A stretch of 12,785 nucleotides of DNA from an uncultured Gammaproteobacteria bacterium. GTDB lineage: Bacteria > Pseudomonadota > Gammaproteobacteria > GCA-2729495. How positions within the stretch are numbered: the stretch's first letter is position 1; each line of letters begins with the position of its first letter. Under the pieces are notes generated by a model that was not told the origin of the DNA, ran no database searches, and was given only the letters and a program-made list of their open reading frames with translations. The translations under genes were made by a program, and so were the position numbers. The DNA lies in NCBI GenBank assembly GCA_947258805.1, contig CAMYJV010000057.1:1-12785 (forward strand), written 5' to 3'. This document shows, in pieces, positions 1 through 6,391 of this stretch.

Positions 1-49
1 GTGCCGCCAGCCAGCAGGCCCGGCCGCATGCCGTCAATGCCTTGTGCAT
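1..49 (-). CDS. Start of an exported protein, cut by the left edge
   Basis: On the minus strand an ATG at 49-47 follows a strong Shine-Dalgarno sequence (GGGAGG) with about six bases between. The frame stays open to the window edge and gives MHKALTACGRACWLAA. A lysine followed by a small/hydrophobic stretch looks like the start of a signal peptide or membrane anchor. Only 16 codons are visible, so no function can be given. The gene is divergent from the Rieske oxygenase; the start codons are 83 bases apart and any shared control region must lie there. The call rests on the ribosome binding site plus the open frame. Confidence 0.5.
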   Translation of the reverse strand, partial: MHKALTACGRACWLAA

Positions 50-132
50 ATGCTTCCTCCCGTCAGTGAATTCGTGCCTGTCGTGCGATACTTTCGCCGC
101 GACTGCGCAGCTTAGCCTTGTTTAGAGTGACG

Positions 133-1125
133 ATGAAAAGCCAGGGCCCGCAACTGTTTCCGATGATGCCCCGCCAATGGACCCCGGTGGTGCCGTTGTC
201 AGCCCTCGGCGAAGGCCCGATCCCGCTGGAAATCGCCGGGGAAAAGCTCGTGGCCTTCGAATCCGGCGATGATCAGTGGACTGTGCTGCTGGACCGTTGC
301 CCTCACCGCGGTGCGGCGTTGTCCCTGGGCCGCGTGCTGCCCGAAGGCACCCTGCAGTGTCGCTATCACGGCTGGCGTTTCGGGGCCGGCGGACAGTGTC
401 AGCGCGTGCCCTTCAACGATCTGAATGATGCCGCGCTGGCCAGGATCCGGGCCACCGCAATACCCAGCCGGATGGCGGCGGGTTGCCTGTGGATCTATAC
501 CGGCACCGACACCGACACCGAGCCGGCACTGCCGGATACCCTGCAGGGGCCACCCCGCGAGTTCGGCACCTACCAGCAGGAATGGCAGGCGCACTGGACT
601 CGCGCGGTGGAGAACTTCATCGACTTCACGCATCCCCCCTACGCCCATCGCGACACCATCGGCGCCTACTCCCACGACTTTGCCGAACGCGGCGGCACGG
701 CCCAGGTGGAAATCGAGGAACAGGACTGGGGGCTGACCATGATGAATTTCATGGGCAGCCGGCGCTTTGGCTTCCGGCTCGACTGGTATGCCCCGAACAT
801 GACGTGCCTGCACTTCGGTCCCGGCCACCAGCTCCACGTGTATTCGATTCCCGTGAACGCCACTCGCACCCGGGTCATGACGGTGCGCGCACTGCCTCAA
901 GGACACGACCAGGCAGACTGGGAAGCGCGCGCGGCAGGCATCGACCACCAGATACTGGACGAAGACCGGCTGATCGTGGAGTCCCAGCCCGGGGACATTG
1001 CTGACGCGACTGATGAGATTTCGGTGGCGACGGACGCGCCCACTGTGCGCTTCCGCCGCTGGTACCACCAGCACGTATTGCGCGCTGATCAGCCCCAGCC
1101 CATCACTCGTTCCACGGTCCAGTAG
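133..1125 (+). CDS. Rieske (2Fe-2S) aromatic ring-hydroxylating oxygenase, alpha subunit
   Basis: A 330-residue Rieske-type oxygenase. The N-terminal Rieske domain has the CPH box (C56, H58) and the CRYH box (C76, H79) that bind the 2Fe-2S cluster. The catalytic domain shows the mononuclear iron motif NFIDFTHPPYAH with H167 and H172 as iron ligands and D164 as the likely electron bridge to the Rieske centre. The carboxylate third ligand may be in the DEDRLIVESQ segment, less certainly. Length and this segment fit the VanA (vanillate O-demethylase) type of monooxygenase more than large naphthalene-type alpha subunits. Enzymes of this type need a separate reductase; none is nearby. The frame is also open from a TTG at 118, but the ATG at 133 has an AGAG-like ribosome site. 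The 3' end overlaps the convergent next gene by 37 bases. The substrate cannot be told. Confidence 0.9.
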   Translation: MKSQGPQLFPMMPRQWTPVVPLSALGEGPIPLEIAGEKLVAFESGDDQWTVLLDRCPHRGAALSLGRVLPEGTLQCRYHGWRFGAGGQCQRVPFNDLNDAALARIRATAIPSRMAAGCLWIYTGTDTDTEPALPDTLQGPPREFGTYQQEWQAHWTRAVENFIDFTHPPYAHRDTIGAYSHDFAERGGTAQVEIEEQDWGLTMMNFMGSRRFGFRLDWYAPNMTCLHFGPGHQLHVYSIPVNATRTRVMTVRALPQGHDQADWEARAAGIDHQILDEDRLIVESQPGDIADATDEISVATDAPTVRFRRWYHQHVLRADQPQPITRSTVQ

Positions 1126-2240
1126 GCGCCCGTCACGGCGATTGCCAGCGAGGCCGGTATCTCGATGCGAGGCCGGTACCAGGTACGGTTCCGAAACCAC
1201 AGTCCGACGGCAAGAAATGCCAGCGTGATAACCGACAGCTGACCGAGCTCTACCCCGACGTTGAAGGCCACCAGTGCGGTCACGAACTCGTTGCGTGGCA
1301 GACCGAGCTCAGTCAGCACGCCGGCAAATCCCATGCCGTGTAGCAGCCCGAAGCCGAACACGACGTAGACGCGCCACGGTTTCAGCTTCGGCGTCAGGAT
1401 GTTCTCGACGGCAACGTAGACAATAGACGCCGAAATCAGCGGTTCGACGATGGACGCCGGCAACGACACGATGCCGTACAGCGACAGCGCGAGGGTGATG
1501 GAATGGGCGACGGTAAAGGCTGTGACCTGGTACAGCAGCGGCCGCCAGTGAATGCTCAACAGAAAAATGCCCAGCACGAACAGGATGTGATCCAGCCCCT
1601 TGGGCAGGATGTGCGTGAAGCCCAGGGCGGTGTAGTCCTGGAACACCTGCCACGTGGTCCGCGCCTGCGCGAGGCCGGATCCCAGCGGAAACGCCTCGCT
1701 CTCGGTACCCGCCATGAGCCATTCCGAACGGATGACTCCCTCTTCAGCCGTGCCGATGCGCAGCGCGCATTCACCGAACAGCGGTGCGACGCGCCAGGTG
1801 AATGTCTCCGCGTCGGGTGGCACGACGCCGCGCAGCTGCACGACGCTGAGGCGTTCAACTGCAGTATCGCCCGCATCCGGGATTTCGACGCCGACCAGCG
1901 CGGCCGGCTGCGGTCTGCCGTCAAAGCTCGTAGTGACGCCTGCCATGAACTGCCCCGCAAAGGCGTCGAAGCGGAGACGCAGATCAGCGGGAGCCAGCTC
2001 GCGCAGCGCGTTGTATTCCGGTGCCTTGGGCGACTCGTTGGTGTCTTCATGCTCCGGCCCGATACCCGCAAGCAGGGCCTCGAGATTGAGCTGAATTGCC
2101 ACGTCGAACCCGCCGGTGCCATCGAAGGTCACGGTGGCAATCGCCGGGCGCAAACGGTGAGCCTCGGCCGGCCAGGCAACTGCCAGCGCCAGCAGCAATA
2201 ACAAGGCGCGCATCCACGTTCCGCTTGCGGCGCGTTTCAT
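1089..2240 (-). CDS. HupE/UreJ-family membrane protein (putative metal permease)
   Basis: A 383-residue protein: signal peptide (residues 1-27, cleavage at AEA|H), an extracytoplasmic domain of about 170 residues, then a C-terminal half with about six membrane segments (about 205-380). The membrane part carries the family's histidine motifs: THILPKGLDH (H210, D217, H218), VAHS (H246) and LLHGMGFAG (H301). HupE and UreJ are linked to nickel uptake for hydrogenase and urease; the large N-terminal domain is typical of the HupE_UreJ_2 subgroup, whose metal is less certain. Residue 28, the predicted first mature residue, is histidine. The ATG at 2240 is only 15 bases from the start of the divergent DUF4198 gene; a second ATG at 2213 (MRALLLL) would leave 42 bases and also gives a good signal peptide. 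No hydrogenase or urease genes are in the window. Confidence 0.85.
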   Translation of the reverse strand: MKRAASGTWMRALLLLLALAVAWPAEAHRLRPAIATVTFDGTGGFDVAIQLNLEALLAGIGPEHEDTNESPKAPEYNALRELAPADLRLRFDAFAGQFMAGVTTSFDGRPQPAALVGVEIPDAGDTAVERLSVVQLRGVVPPDAETFTWRVAPLFGECALRIGTAEEGVIRSEWLMAGTESEAFPLGSGLAQARTTWQVFQDYTALGFTHILPKGLDHILFVLGIFLLSIHWRPLLYQVTAFTVAHSITLALSLYGIVSLPASIVEPLISASIVYVAVENILTPKLKPWRVYVVFGFGLLHGMGFAGVLTELGLPRNEFVTALVAFNVGVELGQLSVITLAFLAVGLWFRNRTWYRPRIEIPASLAIAVTGAYWTVERVMGWG

Positions 2241-2255
2241 GCCAAGCTACGCCCC

Positions 2256-3077
2256 ATGCTGAGACAAAAATCCATTCCGGCGCACCTCTGCGCTGCCCTC
2301 ATCTTCCTGCCAGTTAGCGTGGCCCTGGCTCACGACTTCTGGATCGAGCCGCAAAACTTTCGTCCGCAGGTCCAGGAACCGGTGCCTATCGTACTGCGCG
2401 TGGGCGAGGACTTCACGGGCACCAGCCAGCCGCTGATCCCGCAGTGGTTCAGCGATTACGCGGCCACCGGTGCAGGCGAGACCGTGCAGGTGGTTGGGAA
2501 CATCGGTGACGATCCGGCCGGCAGCTTCCGACCCACGGCACCGGGCAACTGGGTCGTCGGCTATCGCAGTACCCAGGCCTTTGTGGAAATCGAGCCGCCC
2601 AAGTTCAACACGTACCTGGAGAAAGAAGGGCTCGAATGGGTAATCGACGCGCGCGCGAAAAGTGGCGAAGCAGAAATGAACGCACGCGAACTCTACTCAC
2701 GCTGCGCAAAGTCGCTGGTGCGAGTAGGCGACGAGCCGGTGACGGGCGGCTTCGACACCGTCCTTGGCTACCGGCTGGAGCTGATCCCGGAGAGGGATCC
2801 TTACAAACTCGAACCGGGCGATGAACTGCCGGTCCGCCTGCTGTACGAAGACGAGCCCCTCGACGGCATCCTGGTCGTCGCATTCACGGCGGAAGACCCG
2901 GCCCAGAAACAGCAGCTGCGCACCGATGCCAATGGCCGTGTCATGATCGAACTCAAGGAAACCGGCACCTGGCTGATCAAGGGTGTTCACATCATCGAGT
3001 TAGCGGACACCAACGAGCAGGCCGACTGGGAAAGCTTCTGGGCGTCGTTGACCTTCGAACTCGACGACGACGCCTGA
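2256..3077 (+). CDS. DUF4198 periplasmic protein (former NikM-type family)
   Basis: A 273-residue exported protein. The signal peptide runs to ALA (residue 25), leaving a mature N-terminus HDFWIEP, the hallmark of DUF4198 (PF10670), a family once annotated as a component of nickel/cobalt transport. The ELYSRCAKSLVRVGD segment and the C-terminal DANGRVMIELKETGTWLIKGVH segment also fit; the latter suggests an immunoglobulin-like beta fold. There is no membrane segment beyond the signal peptide. It stands head to head with the HupE/UreJ-type gene, and this pairing supports a joint role in metal handling. No Shine-Dalgarno sequence precedes the ATG, so the mRNA may be leaderless or the upstream promoter may lie inside the neighbouring gene. 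The metal is unknown. Confidence 0.8.
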   Translation: MLRQKSIPAHLCAALIFLPVSVALAHDFWIEPQNFRPQVQEPVPIVLRVGEDFTGTSQPLIPQWFSDYAATGAGETVQVVGNIGDDPAGSFRPTAPGNWVVGYRSTQAFVEIEPPKFNTYLEKEGLEWVIDARAKSGEAEMNARELYSRCAKSLVRVGDEPVTGGFDTVLGYRLELIPERDPYKLEPGDELPVRLLYEDEPLDGILVVAFTAEDPAQKQQLRTDANGRVMIELKETGTWLIKGVHIIELADTNEQADWESFWASLTFELDDDA

Positions 3078-3113
3078 CACTTGGATTACCGCGCACCGGC
3101 AGGCGCAGCAAAT

Positions 3114-3782
3114 TCAGGACAGGAAGCCTCGCGCATAGTTCACGAACTTCTGCTCATCCCTCGGCGCGCCGATGGGTTCCGGCACGTCCATGCCGCGCTG
3201 CACGGCAGGCCGCTCGCCGACACGCTGCAGCCACGCCTGCAGGTGATCGAGACCGTCCACCGAAAGGCCTGACCAGGCATGCGACCTCACCCAGGGATAG
3301 GTCGCGATGTCAGCCACCGAGTAGAAACCTGCCAGGTAGTCAAACTGCGCGAGGCGCTTGTCGAGCACTTCATAGAGCCGGCGTGTTTCCCGCTGGTAGC
3401 GCTCGATGGCGTAGGGAATTTTTTCCGGCGCGTAGCGGTAGAACACGTTGGCCTGCCCCTGCATGGGACCGACACCACCCATCTGGAACATCAGCCACTG
3501 CACGGCCAGGGAGCGCTCTTGCGGATCGGCGCCGAGGAGCTGGCTGGTCTTTTCTGCCAGGTACAGCAGCATCGCACCGGATTCGAAGACCGCGAAATCA
3601 CCGTTGTCGTGATCGACCAGGGCCGGGATCCGACCGTTGGGATTGATTTCCAGGAACTGATCTTCTTTCTGTTCGTTCTGGTCGAGCTTCAGCCAGCGGA
3701 CTTCATAAGGCAGGCCCACTTCTTCCAGCATGATGGAAACCTTGCGGCCGTTTGGCGTTGCCGCCGTGTACAACGTGATCAT
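3114..3782 (-). CDS. yfcG: Glutathione S-transferase, YfcG-like disulfide-bond oxidoreductase
   Basis: A 222-residue cytosolic GST. The N-terminal thioredoxin fold starts [12 protein letters not shown], placing Thr9 and Asn11 exactly where Escherichia coli YfcG has its glutathione-contacting residues. The [12 protein letters not shown] cis-proline loop and the [14 protein letters not shown] glutathione-binding segment follow. The C-terminal helical domain holds [34 protein letters not shown] and the N-capping motif [12 protein letters not shown], all close to YfcG. YfcG reduces disulfides with glutathione and has little classical transferase activity. The frame runs upstream to a GTG at 3830, but the ATG at 3782 matches the family start and lies downstream of a good promoter. 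It is convergent with the DUF4198 gene (36 bases between) and divergent from the FAD dehydrogenase. Confidence 0.9.
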   Translation of the reverse strand: MITLYTAATPNGRKVSIMLEEVGLPYEVRWLKLDQNEQKEDQFLEINPNGRIPALVDHDNGDFAVFESGAMLLYLAEKTSQLLGADPQERSLAVQWLMFQMGGVGPMQGQANVFYRYAPEKIPYAIERYQRETRRLYEVLDKRLAQFDYLAGFYSVADIATYPWVRSHAWSGLSVDGLDHLQAWLQRVGERPAVQRGMDVPEPIGAPRDEQKFVNYARGFLS

Positions 3783-3813
3783 TGCGCTAAGTCCAGGAGA
3801 CAGCTGGCCTGAA

Positions 3814-3840
3814 ATTGTATCCGCAGTCACCGTCCTTCAA
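3814..3840 (-). promoter_or_regulatory. Sigma-70-type promoter of the GST gene
   Basis: On the minus strand, TTGAAG (3840-3835) is followed after 15 bases by TACAAT (3819-3814), a five-of-six match to the -10 consensus. Transcription would start near 3807, leaving about 25 bases of leader before the ATG at 3782. The spacer is short; an alternative -35 (TCTTGA, 3842-3837) gives 17. The promoter excludes the upstream GTG start. Confidence 0.5.
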
Positions 3841-3879
3841 GACACCGTTTCGGCCGCTCGGCTTCGCCCCGGAGAGCGC

Positions 3880-3910
3880 TTGCAGAAGATGCGGGCCCAA
3901 CGGCTAGAAT
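3880..3910 (+). promoter_or_regulatory. Promoter of the Tat-exported FAD dehydrogenase; decides the start codon
   Basis: TTGCAG (3880-3885) and TAGAAT (3905-3910) are 19 bases apart. Transcription would begin near 3917. The -10 box covers the first in-frame ATG (3909), so that ATG would not be in the mRNA, which favours the second ATG at 3957, just before the Tat motif. The long spacer lowers confidence. Confidence 0.4.
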
Positions 3911-3956
3911 GATTGGCTTACGTCACTATTGGCCTGTCAGGAAAGAGCCCAGGAAC

Positions 3957-5471
3957 ATGCCACCAGCACGATTCAGCCGCAGAGAGGTCGTGGTCCATGC
4001 CGGAGCCGCCCTGGCATTGGCCACCGTGGCCTTGCCCGTCCGCCGGGCACTGGCGCAGGAGACCTGGGACCTGATTGTGGTGGGCGGCGGCACGGCCGGG
4101 TTGCCCACCGCCCTGTTCGCCGCGGAGCGGGCCCGGGTGCTCATCATCGAGAAAGCACCGGTGCTGGGCGGCACGCTGGACCGGTCCACCGGGCAGGTGG
4201 CTGCCGCTGGAACCGTGTTCCAGGATGCGAAAGGCATCGAAGACACACCGGACGCCCATTACGAAGACATCATGCGCATCAATGGCGCAACCTCGGATCC
4301 TGCCCTGACCCGATTGCTGGTCGATCACGCGGGGGAAACTCTGAACTGGCTCGCCGCTCACGGCTACACCGTGCGGCCGGAGCACCCGGTAACCGGGTCG
4401 GGCCACGACCACTTTCGCACCGCACGCTACCAGTGGGGGCCGCAAAACGGCTGGTCGATCTACCGGGCCATGGAACCGCTGGTGCAACAGGCAGTGGAGC
4501 GCGGCCAGCTCACGGTGTTGCTGAACACGAGTGCCGCGGGCCTGATCCAGGCCGCGGACGGCGCGATCACCGGCGTCGTTGCAGAGGACAGTGACGGACA
4601 GCGAACAGACTACCGTGCGCGGCAGGTGGTCGTCGCCAGCGGGGGCTGCGCATCGAACCCGGCCATGTACGAAGAGCTTCACGGCGTGCCGTTGTACTGC
4701 CAGGTTGCCCATCCCAACAGCCAGGGCATCGGCCTGACGCTTGGCCTCAGCGCGGGTGGCTATCTCCGGGGCGGCGAAAAATACGCGGCGCTGCCCGGCG
4801 CAATCCTCGCCAATGACTACTACCCGTCGCCACCCAGTGCGATTTCTGCCTTGAATCCCACGCTCAGGCCACCCTGGGAGATCCTGGTCAACTCCGACGG
4901 CGAGCGCTTCGTGCAGGAAGACCACCCGAGCATGAACCACATCGAGCACGCCATCGCAGAGCAACCAGGGCACCGGCACTGGGCCATCTTCGACCAGGCC
5001 ATACTCGACACCGCACCGCCGCTGGTGCCGGACTGGGATGCCGAGCAAGTCGCGGCAGCCTGCGGGTCGCACCCGATGTTCCGGACTGCAGACACCGTCG
5101 GAGACCTGGCAATCCAGGCGGGCATCAATCCGCGCGAGCTGCAACGAAGCGTCGAGACCTACAACAAGGCGCGGGCAAACGGGCGCCCGGATCCCTTCGG
5201 CCTGCAGCACCGACCGCTGTCCATCGCCACGCCGCCCTACTACGCGATCCGGATGCAGGGATGGACGGTGATCTCCTTTGCCGGACTGGCCGTGAATGAC
5301 CGGCTTCAAGTGCTGCAGCCCGGTGGACAGCCGGTGGAAAATCTCTACGCCGTTGGCGAAGTCATTGGCGCAGGCGCGACGTCGGGTCGCGCTTACACGA
5401 ACGGTATGCTGGTAACCCCAGCGCTGACTTTCGGGCGACTGCTCGGACAACAATTTCTCGAATTCGCCTGA
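3957..5471 (+). CDS. Tat-exported FAD-dependent dehydrogenase (fumarate reductase/ketosteroid dehydrogenase superfamily)
   Basis: A 504-residue flavoprotein of the FAD_binding_2 type. Residues 6-33 form a twin-arginine signal (FSRREVVV, R8 and R9, then a hydrophobic stretch ending ALA|Q), so the folded, FAD-loaded enzyme is probably exported to the periplasm. The dinucleotide-binding fold starts DLIVVGGGTAGLPTA (glycines 43-48), followed by IIEKAPVLGGTLDRSTG. The C-terminal FAD-contacting segment is NLYAVGEVIGAGATSGRAYTNGM. The family includes fumarate reductase flavoproteins, tricarballylate dehydrogenase and 3-ketosteroid dehydrogenases; the sequence does not separate these. No haem domain is attached, so an external electron partner is needed. 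The start at 3957 is preceded by AGGA, though very close; a longer start at 3909 overlaps the -10 box. It stands alone, divergent from the GST gene. Confidence 0.85.
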   Translation: MPPARFSRREVVVHAGAALALATVALPVRRALAQETWDLIVVGGGTAGLPTALFAAERARVLIIEKAPVLGGTLDRSTGQVAAAGTVFQDAKGIEDTPDAHYEDIMRINGATSDPALTRLLVDHAGETLNWLAAHGYTVRPEHPVTGSGHDHFRTARYQWGPQNGWSIYRAMEPLVQQAVERGQLTVLLNTSAAGLIQAADGAITGVVAEDSDGQRTDYRARQVVVASGGCASNPAMYEELHGVPLYCQVAHPNSQGIGLTLGLSAGGYLRGGEKYAALPGAILANDYYPSPPSAISALNPTLRPPWEILVNSDGERFVQEDHPSMNHIEHAIAEQPGHRHWAIFDQAILDTAPPLVPDWDAEQVAAACGSHPMFRTADTVGDLAIQAGINPRELQRSVETYNKARANGRPDPFGLQHRPLSIATPPYYAIRMQGWTVISFAGLAVNDRLQVLQPGGQPVENLYAVGEVIGAGATSGRAYTNGMLVTPALTFGRLLGQQFLEFA

Positions 5472-5727
5472 GTTGTCCCACATCGCGTGATGCGCGAACG
5501 CGCAGCAGTGGCTTGCGCATATGCGGCGATATACGCGGGCAAGAAAGCCCCCCGGTGCGCGGTGTAGGGGCCCAACGCTCACCGAACAGATTCCTGTTAG
5601 TGAACGGCTGTACTCGGGCAAACGAAGTGACGGCCGCCTCGAAGCACGGTCGCGGTGTCCCCCGACGATTGCCGGCCAAACGCAGAACCGGGTTCGCGAA
5701 GCGAGCGGGCGCGACGGCTACAGCACA

Positions 5728-5838
5728 CCGGCTAGACAATAGAGCGAACACCCGTTCTCGTTTAGAAGACCTTTAGACAGCCAGTCAAATTGCGCCAGTC
5801 GTAGTCGGGGTGTAGCCTGAAAACTATTGTCTGGCCGG
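5728..5838. repeat. 15-bp inverted repeat pair enclosing 81 bp
   Basis: CCGGCTAGACAATAG (5728-5742) recurs in inverted form at 5824-5838 (CTATTGTCTGGCCGG), 14 of 15 positions complementary. The enclosed 81 bp contain GAAC-N4-GTTC (5746-5757) and two adjacent copies of a TTTAGA motif. The 111-bp unit could be a miniature element with terminal inverted repeats, a looping operator, or a long RNA stem. No target-site duplication is seen at its borders. Confidence 0.5.
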
Positions 5839-5855
5839 GACCCCGCCCGCGCCCA

Positions 5856-5871
5856 CGTGACATCAGTCACG
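5856..5871. promoter_or_regulatory. CRP/FNR-superfamily (CRP/Clp/Vfr-like) binding site
   Basis: CGTGACATCAGTCACG is a perfect inverted repeat of the form GTGA-N6-TCAC, as in the CRP consensus TGTGA-N6-TCACA with only the outer bases changed. Its centre (5863.5) is 41.5 bases upstream of the start predicted from the -10 box at 5893-5898, the classical class II activation position. Confidence 0.5.
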
Positions 5872-5892
5872 CTTGCAGGCCCGAGGTGGGCT

Positions 5893-5898
5893 TATGCT
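5893..5898 (+). promoter_or_regulatory. -10 box of the small secreted protein gene
   Basis: TATGCT matches four of six consensus positions. The predicted start is near 5905, about 20 bases before the ATG at 5925. No good -35 lies at normal spacing (TTGCAG at 5873-5878 is only 14 bases away), as expected if an activator at the CRP-like site is needed. Confidence 0.4.
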
Positions 5899-5924
5899 CC
5901 CGCGTCCAGCCGGAGAGCAGCACA

Positions 5925-6191
5925 ATGAAAATCGTAAACGCGTTAATCGTCGCCTTGTTCCTGGCGATACCTTGTGTCGCTGCTGCAGAAACCTTCCAGC
6001 TCTGGATGGAGATGTTCGACGAGACCCGGGATACCACGATCTGCAAGTATCACTCCCGCACGGGCTCGGACGAGGTCGCAGAGTATCCGGGCCGCTATCT
6101 CTGCAAGCGCGTGACCTGTGAAGTCCCGCCGGTGGAACGCGACGCGAGGGCCGACAACTGCAAGCCGGCGGCCACCGCTCCCGTCACCTAG
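5925..6191 (+). CDS. Small secreted protein with four cysteines
   Basis: An 88-residue product. Residues 1-21 are a clear signal peptide (MKIVNALIVALFLAIP, cleavage after CVAAA), leaving about 67 residues. The mature part has four cysteines (C40, C60, C65, C79) in an acidic/aromatic start (ETFQLWMEMFDETRD) and a Pro/Ala-rich end; two disulfides in the periplasm are plausible. I do not recognise a family. The ATG at 5925 has GGAG nine bases upstream, and the signal peptide begins exactly there, so longer frames upstream are rejected. The upstream CRP-like site suggests control by carbon status or another CRP-family signal. It probably forms its own transcription unit; about 200 bp separate it from the peptidase gene. 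Confidence 0.75.
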   Translation: MKIVNALIVALFLAIPCVAAAETFQLWMEMFDETRDTTICKYHSRTGSDEVAEYPGRYLCKRVTCEVPPVERDARADNCKPAATAPVT

Positions 6192-6391
6192 CCCGTCTCT
6201 CAAGTCAATCGGCATTACCTCCGGGGCCAGCGGGATCGTTCGGTCCAGCGCGCTGCGCAATCTTGCCGGCCGCGCTAGCCCAGGCGGCTTCAGGATCCCT
6301 GCGGCTGCGCGCGGGTCTGCCTGAGGTTCGCGTCAGGATCCGCGCAGACGCTAACATTGCTAAGTTTCCGGAAGTCGAGGCACTGACGACG

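Larger units (their letters stand above)
5472..5924. other. 453-bp intergenic region with inverted repeats and a CRP-like promoter
   Basis: No convincing gene. The open frames in it are arginine/proline-rich, lack ribosome sites and look like GC-rich shadows. It holds a small hairpin just after the dehydrogenase (TGCGCG/CGCGCA, no T-run, so not a clear terminator), an interrupted inverted repeat with AACAG/CTGTT core (5580-5602), the long-spaced 15-bp inverted repeat at 5728-5838, and the promoter with a CRP-like site at 5856-5898 that serves the next gene. Confidence 0.6.

Noticed and set aside
5515..5524. CGCATATGCG palindrome after the FAD dehydrogenase
   Set aside because: A lone 10-bp palindrome without promoter, repeat partner or T-run; no role can be supported.
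3918..5621. A 567-codon open frame on the minus strand
   Set aside because: It is antisense to the whole FAD dehydrogenase gene, whose FAD and Tat motifs are clear; the antisense product has no domain pattern. Long shadow frames are common in GC-rich DNA.
5521..5742. Arginine-rich open frames in the 453-bp gap
   Set aside because: No ribosome site, low-complexity composition in several frames at once, and no recognisable motif.
5746..5757. GAAC-N4-GTTC resembling a Gram-positive SOS box
   Set aside because: The genome is Gram-negative (OmpA, RND, Tat proteins), no SOS gene is adjacent, and such a short palindrome can occur by chance.
6247..6276. AGCGCG/CGCGCT inverted repeat after the small secreted protein gene
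   Set aside because: Six-base arms with an 18-base loop and no T-run; not a credible terminator in GC-rich DNA.
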